Shown: piece after piece, positions 1-10,359 of the stretch
How positions within the stretch are numbered: position 1 is the stretch's first letter
Layout: the number at the start of each line of letters is the position of its first letter
Assembly (NCBI GenBank): GCA_009746045.1
Contig: RPFO01002059.1
Coordinates: forward strand, 1 to 64,000
Direction of reading: 5' to 3'
DNA length: 64,000 bases
Source of the DNA: Mesostigma viride
Lineage: Eukaryota > Streptophyta > Mesostigmatophyceae > Mesostigmatales > Mesostigmataceae
Made by a program: the position numbers and the translations under genes
The notes under the pieces: model-generated
Databases searched by the model: none
Seen by the model: only the letters and a program-made list of their open reading frames with translations
Told to the model about the DNA's origin: nothing

Positions 1-213
1 AGGCCTAAAATAACTGGTCCGGAACACACAAAGTACCAAATAAACACACAAAGTCCCGAACTTAGGACAAATTCCCAATAAGTCCCGAATTGAGTCCTAT
101 AGTCCGGCGGACTATGAAAGCGAGCTATCGAAAGTCCCAAACGAATAACAAATGACTTTCGACTTATTTATTGAAGGCATTGTTACGCCCATACAAAGGT
201 CTGGGCCGTAACA
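1..213 (-). repeat. 3' LTR of element A (5' portion only)
   Basis: These bases match 10360-10572 almost perfectly. The LTR starts at 213 on the minus strand with TGTTACGG, directly after the polypurine tract. It continues beyond the left edge of the window. Confidence 0.9.
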
Positions 214-227
214 CTCCTCCCTTCCCC
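214..227 (-). other. Polypurine tract of element A
   Basis: Read on the minus strand this is GGGGAAGGGAGGAG, immediately followed by the LTR start TGTTACGG. This is the position and composition expected of the primer for plus-strand DNA synthesis in LTR retrotransposons. It fixes the 3' LTR boundary and the orientation of the element. Confidence 0.85.
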
Positions 228-407
228 AGGGACGATAGCTATATCGTCCGGCTTGGGGCGCACGCAACAAGACAATTAACACAAACAAACAAACAAGAAA
301 AAAAGAAGCTCTTGCAAGCAAAACAAGCAACACACAAAAGCGACAATTGCCCAGGCTGGGCGGTCAGCTATATAGAGAACAATAGTACAAAATCGGCCAT
401 GGGGATA

Positions 408-1692
408 CTATGTCCCAACCCCTGTTCGCCAGCGGGTTAGTAAAGCCAATTCTCCCCGGCGTTGCCACACAAAGACAATTCCTTGATAGCCGATGGTATG
501 CTGTCGCCAATCCCGTTGCAATCCATCCATGAGGAGGTCGCGACCCTCACATTCCTCCAATGCTGGGGCCCACCCCTCCCGACCGCGCCTTCCGTTGACG
601 ATACTCGTGGAGTACCTGGCGACCCTGCTCACCAATTTCCTCGAGGATCTTCCCGGGGTTAGCGAGGTGATCCGCATTGTATGCGAGCTGGTATTCGTTC
701 ACGTTGGTGCGCGTTTGAGCGAGGTCTACCCACGTCCCGGTGGGCCAGTACGACATGAATGCGGCCAGGTATTGCGGGTGCGTGAACATGATTGTGCCCG
801 CGTTCCAATCAATAACCCCACATCCATGCTCCGCAAAGAAACCTCCGCCATGGTCAACACTACGACGCGCACCTGGAGAGCGTTGAAGCGAAAGCCCGGA
901 GCCCTCACAAAGTTGGGCACAACCCAGTCGAGGAATGCCTCTCCCTCGCACGGAGCATACTTGGGACAGTCAACCTTTCGAGGTTTACCATCTACCATGT
1001 ATTTTGGCAGCTCCCGCTTGGGGCCGTAACGCGTACCAGAACCCTCTGGCGTCGATTCTAGGCAGTCCTGGGGTCGGGGCCGCCCTCCCTGGGTGCAAGT
1101 CGAAGCAGACTAGCTCGCGCATGGAGCCTCGCTCCACATACGCATGAGTTCCTGCCTCAAAGTGCAGCGGTTGCGGTCGATGATAGTCCGCGCTGTCGAC
1201 GGCCACGAACGGCGGTGGTGGGAGTTCAATGTAGACGGGAACACCCCGAAACTCACGTAAGGGGCGTACTCGTTGTGGGCCGGGAAACGCGCTGACGTAA
1301 GCGCCCACCGTCCATGGCGCCGGTCGAGCCACCGCCTGTACGATCAAAGACCCTGCGGGAGATATAAAGCCCACCGCTGGTATCGGGCCACGCCTCTCTG
1401 GTATATGGGCGCGGGACGTCTCCACGCGGGCCACCCGCTCGGAGTAAGTTCGAGCTTCTCGGCGCGGACTCTGGGAATCCGCGGAGACGCTGCCCGCCGA
1501 CACCTCGTTCGTACATGCGCGACGTCTAACTTCTCGCTGGGCATCCGGTTCCACTTGGGGCCGTTTCTGGTTGCGCTCAATATCCTCGGAATCGAGCTTA
1601 GTCAGGTCGGTCGAGCCGCCCGTTCGCCGGGTCAGTCCCGTCCCGACAAGAACCGTCATTCCGCCCGTGCCCTGAGTCCGAATGGTTCGCAC
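408..1692 (-). pseudogene. ORF3-like region between pol and 3' LTR (element A)
   Basis: About 1.7 kb separates the pol stop from the polypurine tract. Three overlapping minus-strand frames (1692-985, about 998-547, 677-408) look like one coding region broken by two or three frameshifts. Their ends dovetail, and the later part has ordinary protein composition (for example a segment with THPQYLAAFMSYWPTG). I see no signal peptide, transmembrane segment or known domain, so I do not call it env. An additional ORF in this position is known from some chromoviruses and errantivirus-like elements. Its function here is unknown, and it could also be non-coding sequence with fortuitous open frames. Confidence 0.4.
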
Positions 1693-1900
1693 GGCATCAC
1701 CGTCCTGTTGCTAGATCGGTGTCACCACAGGTGTGACAGAACCGCCCGTTCGCCGAGTCGCCCTGCTTGCACATGGCGTTGGGGATGCTTTCGACCCAAT
1801 TACACGATGGTGCGTACACATCGACGTGAATAACACAAGTGCCTTCGCGGCATCCTGGCTACACGTGATCAAGCCCGTTGTCATAGCGCCCCCACCACTA

Positions 1901-4900
1901 CTACCTTCGCGGTAGCCTAGTGGAGGGCATGCTGGCCTTATACTCGCGAAGCAGACGTTCACACCCTTCTAGCTCATTCTCGGTTCGCCACGAATCCTCG
2001 TAATCATGCTGAGCAAAACGCCACCGTACGCGATACTGTCGCTGTCTACCTCTCCCACGCTTGATGTCCCGGTGGTCCACGATCTCGGCCACCTCGTCTT
2101 CCTGTTCTCCAGTCTCGGGGTTGTACTCGACAGGGGCCGGCGGGTTGAGCCGACCTTGGATGGAGTTCTGGTGGTATAACTTGAGCTGGTCTCGATGGAA
2201 GTTGGAGGAAGTGTTCCAGGAGCTCGGGATGTCCACCTTGAACATCACATCTCCGAGCTTCTCCAGAACCTTGTGTGGCCCCAGGAACATAGGACGGAGC
2301 TTTGTCTTGAGCTCACCCTCTACCTTCTCAGAGAAACGTCCTAGGCGGGGGCCTTCCACCAGTACCCAGTCGCCCACCTCGATGGCCGGCGTGCGCGCAT
2401 CTAGGCGGCCAGCAGTCCTCGCCATGTAGCGCTCTGCGGCGGCCCGGTAGCCCTTGACCGCACTGTCATGGGCCTGGCGCATCTGGACCAGCAGCCTCTC
2501 CACCCCTTCGAGGGTGTCTCGCCGGACCGACTTTTCAGCTAAGGCTGGGCTTGTGAGAAGGTCAGTCGGCGTGAGCGGATGCCTGCCCGTGTTGAGGAAG
2601 AATGGTGTGAAGCCATGAGCTGCCTGGGGGGCGTTATTCAGGGAGAACTCCACCAAACCCAAGAACTCTTCCCAGTTGCTTCCCACCGCGTCGGTGTAGT
2701 GGCGCATGGTCTCTTGCACTGTGCGGTTCAGCCTCTCCACCAGGTGGGAGGACGAGCTGTGATATGCTGTCCCCAGCGACACCTTGGTGCCCAGGCATTC
2801 AAAGAACTCCTGCCAGAAGCGGGCCGTGAACAGCTTGTCTCGGTCCGATATGAATTGCCGGCTGAGTCCGTGGTACCTGAACACGTGGTGAAGGTATAGC
2901 TTAGCGCAAGCCTCGGCCGTGAGTTCGGCCGGACATGGTGCCAGGTGACACATGCGCGTCAAACGGTCCAGGAAAACCAGAATCATGCTGTTGCCATTCT
3001 TGGTCTTCCGGAAGGGGCCAACAAAATCCATCATCAGGGAATCCCAAGGGCCCATCGGGTCTGGTAGGGTCTGGGGGACCGCCTGTGAGCCCGTATTGCG
3101 GGACTTCATGATCTGACATGATGGACACTCGCGCACGTACGTCTCAATGTACTCTCGCATGCCTGGCCAATAGAAGTTCTTTCTGGCCCGTGGCAGCAAG
3201 CGGTGGATCCCTTGGTGGCCACCGGCGAGAGAGTCATGGAGCTCATGGAGCAGAGCCGCTCGACATAACTCCGGGACGTACAGGCGCCAGCAGTCTGGCC
3301 TCACCATGACATAGAGTCGCCCGTCCTGGAACTTGCACGGGAGCTTGCCCATCTGCTTGGGGTGCGACCTGATTGCCTCTAAGGCCGCGGGCTCCGTGAC
3401 AGTGAACCGACTAATCAACGTCTCCAGGACAGAAGTGATCGTGTACGTGTCCGCCTCCTCCTCAAGGGTTTGGTGCACGTACTCCGAAAAAATGGTAGGG
3501 GGCCCGATGCGCTGCAGGTGAAAAATTCCCTGAGCCGGTACCACGTGGCTGAGTGGCACTCGTGACCGGGACCCCTCCCTTTCCCCGGGGGCGCGCACGT
3601 CCTCGCGCGCGGCCTCCCAGTCGGGAGACAGGTCGTCCTGGGTCGTGCGACCGGTGTGGAACAGATAGCGACTGTGCGGCGACCCTGGGTCGCCACAAGG
3701 CGAGCCAGGCTCCTGCGCGGAGCCACATGTGGTGTGAAGTACGTCCATAGTCTCATAAAAATCTGCGTAGTCCGCCCGCCGAGAAAGGGCGTCCGGGACC
3801 ACATTCTCTGCACCCTTCACGTACTGAATTTTGAAAGGGGCAAACTGAGACAAGTACTCCATCCACCGCGCCTGACGGGGCGTCAAGTTAGGTTGGGCGA
3901 GCAGATGCGTGAGGGGCCGATGGTCCGTGTGGATGATCAGCCGGTGGGGATCAAGGTCCCCCTGCTCGCTAATCGCAACGTCAAACTGAGCCCCGAGAAG
4001 ATGATGGCGCCAAGTGTGACAGCAGTAGACCACAGCAAGAAGCTCCTGCTGATGCACCGGGTAGTTACGCTCGGCGGGGATCATGGTGCGGGAGATATAC
4101 TCAACCGGCTGTAACCCCTGACCCTGGTCCTGCAGGAGGACGCCGCCAATCGCAACCTTGCTCGCGTCCGTGGCCACCACAAAGGGCCTTGACGGATCCG
4201 GGATAGCGAGCACGGGTGCTGTGGTCAAGCTGTGCTTGAGGGCCTCGAAGGCCTGCTGGCACGGTTCCGACCAGACAAAGGGAACACCCTTCTTGAGGAG
4301 GGCGTTGATGGGGGCAGCTATTGTCGCGAAGCGGGGGATAAAGCGTCGGTAGTATGACGCGATACCCAAAAAGCTGCGCACACCCTTGACGTCGGTCGGG
4401 GTCGGCCACTGTTGGATGGAAGCAATCTTTGCGGGGTCCGTCGCGACGCCAGCGGCAGAGAGGGTGTGACCCAAAAAGGGCACGCTGCGTCCAGCGCGGA
4501 CCTTGGCCTTGCGGACCGAAAGATGCTCCTCTTCCATAATGCGCAACACTGTGTCGACGTCCTCTAAGTGATCCTCGAAAGTCTTGGAGTACACGAGGAT
4601 GTCGTCCAGGTACGCGAGAGCGCATGTGCGCTTGTAGGACCACGGGGGCTTCACGCCCCTGTTGGGGTCCTTGAGGTCACGGGAAACCTGCGGAAGATGC
4701 GCGGTTCCCATGACAGGGCGGAGGATGTCGTTCATGAGCATCTGGAAGCTCGCGGGGGAATTGCACAAACCCATCGCGGCCACCCGAAACTGGTAATGCC
4801 CAAAGGGCGTGTTGAACGCCGTCTTGTGACAATCCTCCGGGGCGATGCGAAGCTGCCAGAAGCCATCCGCGCAGTCTAGGACTGTAAAGCACGTGGCTCC

Positions 4901-6211
4901 TTGGACGCGGTTGAAGATATCGTCGATGCGCGGAAGGGGGTACTTGGACTTTACCGTGATAGCATTGAGCTTCCGGTAGTCCGTGACGAGCCGCCACTTG
5001 CCCCCAGGCTTAGGGACCAGTAGCACACCAGCCGAGAAGGGGCTATTGCTAGGCTCGATGAGACCCCGCTCCAAGAGCGCCATCAAGATCTTCTTCAGCT
5101 CCACCAGCTCAACTGGACCCATGCGGTACATGGGGGAGGACGTGGGACCATAGCCCTCCTTCACCTGGATGCGGTGGAGCACTGAGCGGTGCGGGGGAAA
5201 CTCCTGCTTGCTTTCGTCAAAGAGCTTCTCCCGTCGCGCTAGAACCGCGTTATAACGCTCCGTCTCCTCGGGTGTAAACCCCACGCCGATCTCATTAAGG
5301 AGAACCTCTATGTTGGAGAGGTCAAGACGGTACATGTAGTACTCCTTGCCTCGACGCAGCTTACTCTCCAGTGACTTGAGGCTCATGAGGATCTGCGAGG
5401 CGTTGCGGGGCTGGGTGACTTCCCGCTCGTGCGTGATGTTATGCACGTCGGGGCCCTGCACTTGGTATTCGCTGACAGGACTCCAAAAGGAACCGTCAGG
5501 GAACCACACCACGCGACGCCGAATGCTAATGTCCACATCCTGCGCGTCCAGCCAGTCGATGCCGATGATGATGTCGGCAGCTCCCAGCGGTGCGACCGTG
5601 GCTGTGAGCTCCACAGGGATGCCTTGAATCACAGCCTTGATATCAACCCGACCAGGCGAGGGGCTCTTGCGACCATCTGAATAGGTCACATTCACCACTG
5701 TCGCATGTGGCCGGATGTCGTATCCTGCGCGACGCGCCAATGCCTCGTTGATGAACGACGTAGACGCACCCGTGTCCACCATGAACTGCACGTCCATGAC
5801 GGTCTTGTCCTTGAGGTAGGGGTCTAATGCTGATCCCGGTACAGCCAGACCTCCCCTAAACAGGAGCAAGTTGCGGGTACCAGCCGGAGTTGCGCGCGTA
5901 GGCTGGTCGGAGCTCGCTGCGCTACCCGTGGCCGGCTGCGTGCTTGGGGCAGAAGTCTCGCCCAAGGATGCATCCGCACTTGTATTCGCTACAAGCGGGG
6001 TGCGACTATCTACTGTAACGACTGATTCTGCGCCCACGCTGGTATTCGCTACCAACGGGGTGTCCTTATCTAAGCTGTCTATCTGCCCGACGTTATTGAC
6101 TTGCGCTATCTTATCTACCTGTCCTACATCTACCTCTATCCGTGTAGGCAGGGACACTACGCACGAGGAACGGAGGGCCGGGAGACCGCCTCGTTCGACC
6201 GCCCGGTCCAC
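1901..6211 (-). CDS. pol: Pol polyprotein, Ty3/gypsy chromovirus (PR-RT-RH-INT-chromodomain)
   Basis: Open frame of 1436 codons without a stop. Domains in order: aspartic protease with DTGAS (D at about residue 146); reverse transcriptase with YLDD at about 534; RNase H; integrase zinc finger (HHCC, about 989-1032); integrase core (DFVGPF at about 1061, catalytic-position E in HLVERLNRT at about 1156); and a C-terminal chromodomain at about 1370-1410 (RQYRVRW and a DSW tail). The frame opens with a GTG, not an ATG. It overlaps the end of gag by about 55 bases in the -1 frame relative to gag, so ribosomal frameshifting in the overlap is the likely expression route (inference). All catalytic motifs appear present, so the element may be competent for transposition. 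A short internal repeat (PLVANTS twice) lies near the N-terminus. Confidence 0.95.
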   Translation of the reverse strand: MDRAVERGGLPALRSSCVVSLPTRIEVDVGQVDKIAQVNNVGQIDSLDKDTPLVANTSVGAESVVTVDSRTPLVANTSADASLGETSAPSTQPATGSAASSDQPTRATPAGTRNLLLFRGGLAVPGSALDPYLKDKTVMDVQFMVDTGASTSFINEALARRAGYDIRPHATVVNVTYSDGRKSPSPGRVDIKAVIQGIPVELTATVAPLGAADIIIGIDWLDAQDVDISIRRRVVWFPDGSFWSPVSEYQVQGPDVHNITHEREVTQPRNASQILMSLKSLESKLRRGKEYYMYRLDLSNIEVLLNEIGVGFTPEETERYNAVLARREKLFDESKQEFPPHRSVLHRIQVKEGYGPTSSPMYRMGPVELVELKKILMALLERGLIEPSNSPFSAGVLLVPKPGGKWRLVTDYRKLNAITVKSKYPLPRIDDIFNRVQGATCFTVLDCADGFWQLRIAPEDCHKTAFNTPFGHYQFRVAAMGLCNSPASFQMLMNDILRPVMGTAHLPQVSRDLKDPNRGVKPPWSYKRTCALAYLDDILVYSKTFEDHLEDVDTVLRIMEEEHLSVRKAKVRAGRSVPFLGHTLSAAGVATDPAKIASIQQWPTPTDVKGVRSFLGIASYYRRFIPRFATIAAPINALLKKGVPFVWSEPCQQAFEALKHSLTTAPVLAIPDPSRPFVVATDASKVAIGGVLLQDQGQGLQPVEYISRTMIPAERNYPVHQQELLAVVYCCHTWRHHLLGAQFDVAISEQGDLDPHRLIIHTDHRPLTHLLAQPNLTPRQARWMEYLSQFAPFKIQYVKGAENVVPDALSRRADYADFYETMDVLHTTCGSAQEPGSPCGDPGSPHSRYLFHTGRTTQDDLSPDWEAAREDVRAPGEREGSRSRVPLSHVVPAQGIFHLQRIGPPTIFSEYVHQTLEEEADTYTITSVLETLISRFTVTEPAALEAIRSHPKQMGKLPCKFQDGRLYVMVRPDCWRLYVPELCRAALLHELHDSLAGGHQGIHRLLPRARKNFYWPGMREYIETYVRECPSCQIMKSRNTGSQAVPQTLPDPMGPWDSLMMDFVGPFRKTKNGNSMILVFLDRLTRMCHLAPCPAELTAEACAKLYLHHVFRYHGLSRQFISDRDKLFTARFWQEFFECLGTKVSLGTAYHSSSSHLVERLNRTVQETMRHYTDAVGSNWEEFLGLVEFSLNNAPQAAHGFTPFFLNTGRHPLTPTDLLTSPALAEKSVRRDTLEGVERLLVQMRQAHDSAVKGYRAAAERYMARTAGRLDARTPAIEVGDWVLVEGPRLGRFSEKVEGELKTKLRPMFLGPHKVLEKLGDVMFKVDIPSSWNTSSNFHRDQLKLYHQNSIQGRLNPPAPVEYNPETGEQEDEVAEIVDHRDIKRGRGRQRQYRVRWRFAQHDYEDSWRTENELEGCERLLREYKASMPSTRLPRR

Positions 6212-8280
6212 TCTTCCCCCTCTACCTCATCCTCCTCGTCGCCATGCCCATAGCCGGCGACCGCCTTGCCATCCATAACCCCCGAGGCGCCATTACCCGA
6301 GTCCTGTTGCTGTGAGAACAACTCATTCAACTCGCGGTTCACCCGCTGGAACGAAGGACCCGTAGCGCGGGGCGTCTGGTGCTGCGTGGGACGCTGCCGG
6401 GCGTCCTGCAACTTGGCTGCGCGCTCGCCCGCGTTGCGAGGCCGGTCTGGGCGCCGTGCTTGTTCCGGGCGCTTACCGAAGGCAGGCCCGGAGAAACGGG
6501 GTGACGTCTGCTCGTCGCCACGATCGCGATCCCGTGGTGGTCGCGTGCAGTCCTTCTTGAGATGACCGACCTCGCCGCACCGGAAGCATCGCGCCTTGGA
6601 CGCATCGATTGCATTGACCTGGGGCGCTTCATAGTCGCCGTCCTCCTGCTCGTGGTCGATAATGTCCTCAGAGGACCCATCTTGGTCCACCGTAGTGAAG
6701 TGGACGCGACGCGGTGCAGCACCAGCATGCCGATAGGTGACCGCTGCGCGGCGGCGTGCGAGCACATCTGACACCTTTAGAAGGTACTGCTGGATCTCGA
6801 TCACATCCCACTGCTCCCACGGTATCTCAGCAAAGCGCTTTAGCACCTCATCTAGGAGTTCCGGACTCAGCGCCTCAATGAACCGCGCCCTATATTCGGT
6901 CCAGGTCAAGTCCTCAAGGCGAGCCGAGAATGCTTCAAACTCTGTCAGAAACTCGCGGAACGGTGTGGTGCCTTGGCGTAGCTTGGAAAAAGCCAGACGC
7001 TCGTGGAGCTTCCAGTCAGGGGGCACCAGCTTGCGCTCAATGCGCTCTAGTAGCTCCTCTACTGTGCGAGGGTACAAGCGCGACGCGACACTCTCACAGT
7101 TGAGTATGCCGACCACTGAGGGATCCATGCAGTTGGTGACGACGTAGGAGATAAGAACCTCGGTAGCTAGCTCCCACCCATTGTGGTTGCACCACGCCCA
7201 GTAGATCTGTACCCACATACGCGTCCATTCGTCGATCTCGCGAGGGTTCATAGTCGCGCGCAGCTTGGGCACTGGTTTAAAGTCAGGCATGGGCGGCGCC
7301 TTAAACGCGTCGGCCCGAGGTCCGCCCACTGCGCGATACGGCGGAACATTAAAGATCGACAACGAGTCATCTGCCGATGCAGGCGCTGACCTAGTCGCGC
7401 TGCGTTGTAGCCAGACAGACGAGGGATGCGCGTAGCCAGGATCACTGGGTGCCATGCGACTCAAGTTGAGGTTATTGCCATGCGACACGCTCGGCCGCGC
7501 AGGTCCGGCTGCTGGGACATTGCGCGCCGGATGGGACGACGCGGGCCCAGCCTCATCGTATACCGGCGGTGGAACCCTAGCCTCGTCCTGGGTCCACAGC
7601 GATGTCGCATTGGACTGCAGGTCACCGCCAAAAGAAACCCGTCGACCGCTCGCCCAGGGATGTTGTAATCGTTGGGCACGTTGCGCGTGATAATAGGTCG
7701 CGTTCTGACTAAGCGGACCAAACATCTGCGACCCGGTCGGCTGGCTTAGCGGCTGCTGCTGCTGCTGCAACGGCGGAAGCTGCTGCGGCTGCTGCCACTG
7801 TTGCTGCGGCGGCGGCGGTGGCTGCTGCTGCTGTACTGGCTGCTGCTGCCACTGCTGCGGCAACGGCTGTTGCTGTTCCGAATGCTGCTGTGGGGACTGC
7901 ACTGGGTGCTGCTGCGGCTGCCCGGGCGGGCGTTGCTGCGGCTGCACTGACTGGTGCTGGGCTGCACTCGTGGGATTCGATCTGGGCCGGGTCTCATCAC
8001 CTGCCCGTTCCATCAGCTGGTTATACTCAGCCTGCATTCGCTGCGGCTGGTATTCCTCCCTATTATCCATCCTATCCGCTCCTCGTGGCCTTCGCGGCTC
8101 ACGGGAGGTACTAGCCAGCTCACCTGGGTGACCTACAGGACTGCCTTGCTGGTAGGACGAGCCCTGTTGTGATACCTCCTGTACTTGGTACTCTGGGCTG
8201 CCCTGCCTATCCAAGTCTGCACCTCCCTCCTCGGAATGACTCCTAGTCGTGCCGCGTACCTTCTTTTTACCCCGCGGCAT
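6157..8280 (-). CDS. gag: Gag of element A with Q-rich linker and CCHC zinc knuckle
   Basis: A 707-residue frame. I chose the ATG at 8280 (MPRGKKK, basic start) because the open frame upstream of it has only a TTG. An N-terminal low-complexity region very rich in Gln and Pro spans about residues 100-180 (CAG/CTG-rich DNA at 7750-7980). A capsid-like helical segment follows (about 340-510, containing WTRMWVQIYWAW and a region resembling retrotransposon gag). A C-terminal zinc knuckle CFRCGEVGHLKKDC lies at about 563-577. The structural protein would package element RNA into virus-like particles in the cytoplasm. The frame overlaps pol at its 3' end. No internal stops are present. Confidence 0.92.
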   Translation of the reverse strand: MPRGKKKVRGTTRSHSEEGGADLDRQGSPEYQVQEVSQQGSSYQQGSPVGHPGELASTSREPRRPRGADRMDNREEYQPQRMQAEYNQLMERAGDETRPRSNPTSAAQHQSVQPQQRPPGQPQQHPVQSPQQHSEQQQPLPQQWQQQPVQQQQPPPPPQQQWQQPQQLPPLQQQQQPLSQPTGSQMFGPLSQNATYYHAQRAQRLQHPWASGRRVSFGGDLQSNATSLWTQDEARVPPPVYDEAGPASSHPARNVPAAGPARPSVSHGNNLNLSRMAPSDPGYAHPSSVWLQRSATRSAPASADDSLSIFNVPPYRAVGGPRADAFKAPPMPDFKPVPKLRATMNPREIDEWTRMWVQIYWAWCNHNGWELATEVLISYVVTNCMDPSVVGILNCESVASRLYPRTVEELLERIERKLVPPDWKLHERLAFSKLRQGTTPFREFLTEFEAFSARLEDLTWTEYRARFIEALSPELLDEVLKRFAEIPWEQWDVIEIQQYLLKVSDVLARRRAAVTYRHAGAAPRRVHFTTVDQDGSSEDIIDHEQEDGDYEAPQVNAIDASKARCFRCGEVGHLKKDCTRPPRDRDRGDEQTSPRFSGPAFGKRPEQARRPDRPRNAGERAAKLQDARQRPTQHQTPRATGPSFQRVNRELNELFSQQQDSGNGASGVMDGKAVAGYGHGDEEDEVEGEEWTGRSNEAVSRPSVPRA

Positions 8281-8439
8281 GTTTACCAGTACCACATCCA
8301 CAAGAGAAGGAAGGAAGGAGAGAGGAAGAAGGAGGAAAATGCCATGCACATGCCCACAAGCAATCAACCAAGCGACTGCCCTACGTTATTCTGCTAATGT
8401 AGCTATTATATAGTAAGCTATAATTAGTACTCTACTCCT

Positions 8440-8862
8440 CTAGAAACTAGGTGGCTGCCTAGGTGGGGTGCTGACAGTGAGTTGGCTGAACGTGACTGTG
8501 ACAGCCTGTGTGTCCCCCGTCCTGCTCTCTACTGTTGCACTATTGGGTGCACAGCTACGGCCCCTAGGCATTGGGCGAGTCCTAATCTCCTGAGGTGGTG
8601 CCTCTACGTGCAAGCCTACTGGACGTGTCATGTATTCCTGGATAAACCTATCTGCTTCCCATGCTGTCTTGAATCCCTTAAAGATAGCCCTATGCCTATC
8701 CACTATATAGTTCTTGCAGTCTACCCAGCTATAGAAAATACCTACTTTCCCTGTGCCTCCATCATGTGCCACAGCATAGTAAAGTTGCCTAGATACATCA
8801 CTATCCCAACCCCCAAGTCCATTATTATATCTATTATTATTTCTATTATTACTATTAGCCAT
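8440..8862 (-). CDS. ORF upstream of gag with RNase H1 N-terminal (hybrid-binding) domain
   Basis: A 140-residue ORF between the 5' LTR and gag. The ATG at 8862 is used; the frame extends only 3 bases further, to a GTG. After an Asn/Arg-rich start, residues about 28-75 match the caulimovirus P6 / RNase H1 N-terminal fold (RHBD, Pfam Cauli_VI): YYAVAHDGGTGKVGIFYSW, then WVDCKNYI, then FKGFKTAWEADRFI. The conserved pattern is Y-AV, GIF-SW, C, FK-FKT, EA and FI. In known proteins this domain binds RNA:DNA hybrids or dsRNA. There is no RNase H catalytic domain in this ORF; pol supplies one. The C-terminal half is Pro/Thr-rich without a recognisable domain. Location inside the element and same strand imply that it is element-encoded. 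Confidence 0.75.
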   Translation of the reverse strand: MANSNNRNNNRYNNGLGGWDSDVSRQLYYAVAHDGGTGKVGIFYSWVDCKNYIVDRHRAIFKGFKTAWEADRFIQEYMTRPVGLHVEAPPQEIRTRPMPRGRSCAPNSATVESRTGDTQAVTVTFSQLTVSTPPRQPPSF

Positions 8863-9634
8863 CACACACGTTGTCTATTGCCAGCAGACAGAGATAGAAA
8901 AGAGAAAGGAACCTTTTTACCTCTAGTGTGTGACCTGTCACAGGGGGGGGGGATGCCAACTGGCTCTAATCTAATCACTATCACAGAAATCAGGAGCTTC
9001 GCGCCCCTAATTCCATACAAGAGGGTAGCCTCCGTGATAACTGCCCGCCTTTTCGCAAGGACGAAGCCACGGAAACCACCCTACCAGCGCCCACAGCTTT
9101 CGCAGCCAGGACGCTAGTCACAAAACGTCACAGAAACGACAAATTCACAAACAAAACAACAAGGAGGGGCGCACATCACCTCACCTCCTACGCGTGCAGG
9201 TAAGAGAGACGGAGCAAGGCGGTTGGCTGCAAGCTACTACCACATACTGCATGACAAAACGTACCTTGGCGTTGCGCAGCCGACTTTCCTCCCTGGCTTG
9301 TGGCGCCGATTCCTTGTAGTGGTGCAGAGCCGAGCTCCCCGTCGGTGCCCAGTCGACAGGAGATGCTTCTAAGCCCTATCCTATGACCGCCCTTTCAGCT
9401 AGACGATGCCGCCGTTCACCACAGCCAGCTTCCCAGGCTGGCGGGTCGAACTCGGCTTTCTATCTCACTAAATATTGGGCCGGTCCTGCGCAGGCCCTGC
9501 GCTATTAAGAATGCACCTAGCGGCTTAAACACAAGGGCTCTTCGCGAGCACCTGTGGAAAACCTCTAGAACTACCTCCGATCCAGTGTTACGTCCCGAGC
9601 CGGACGGTGCGAAAGATCTAATCTAGTATAAGGT

Positions 9635-9930
9635 GCAGACGCACGGTACACAACCAGCCATAGCCTTAGCCTAGTCCTAGTACAGCCATGCTACGCCCTG
9701 GCTATGTTCAGATTACTTGCCCACGCTCCTTGCTATGATATGCTCACATGGGTCTTATTGCACCCTCAGTTTGCCGGATCGTTAGCCTGTCCTTTTAGCT
9801 ACCCGCGCCCGATTGCAGCTGTGGCATGCCTTTGGCATGAAGGAGACTGGGGGTCTCTGCCCTTTCTCCTGTAGTGCACACACAGGGGTGCACTTCGGTG
9901 CTCCGTGACTCCCCAACGGGAGCACGAGTT
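9635..9930 (-). repeat. Repeat R1, copy 1
   Basis: This stretch is the reverse complement of about 17944-18250, with clear but imperfect identity. Shared blocks include CATGCCTTTGGCATGAAGGA and the CTCCCCAACGGGAGCACG motif. It ends in a TTAA-type microsatellite. It lies between the 5' LTR start and the pre-gag ORF of element A, so it may be part of the leader or a later insertion. Confidence 0.7.
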
Positions 9931-10359
9931 TAATTAATTAATTAATTAATAAGGTGCAGTTTAATAAGCCGGCATAGCCGCGCATCCGCGTACCGCGATA
10001 GCAAGCAAAGATCGCAGTAAATTGACTAACTGAGCAGCGGTTTATCCTCAGCTAGGCCTTATAGCATGATTAATTAATCTAGCTATATAACAGGCATGTC
10101 ATGAGGCAAATGACATCCGGATTAGTGCCCCTTGGTCTGAGAGAGTCGTCAACACTCGTTTCATTAATCATCAAACCAAAGAGAGAGAGTCCATCGTCCA
10201 CAGACCAATTTCACCTAGCTGCGCTACCAAGCTGGCAAGTTGGTGTGCAGGCGCGCCGACATGCGCGCCGATCTTCCAGATACTGCCGTCAAGCCCCAAT
10301 AGGTTCTGTATGACGTCTAGGGCCGGCCCGGCCCCTAGAAGATCTCGTACTTCTGGCTA

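Noticed and set aside
8863..10359. Primer-binding site of element A
   Set aside because: I looked for a TGG-type tRNA complement downstream of the 5' LTR on the minus strand but could not define the LTR end, so no site is claimed.
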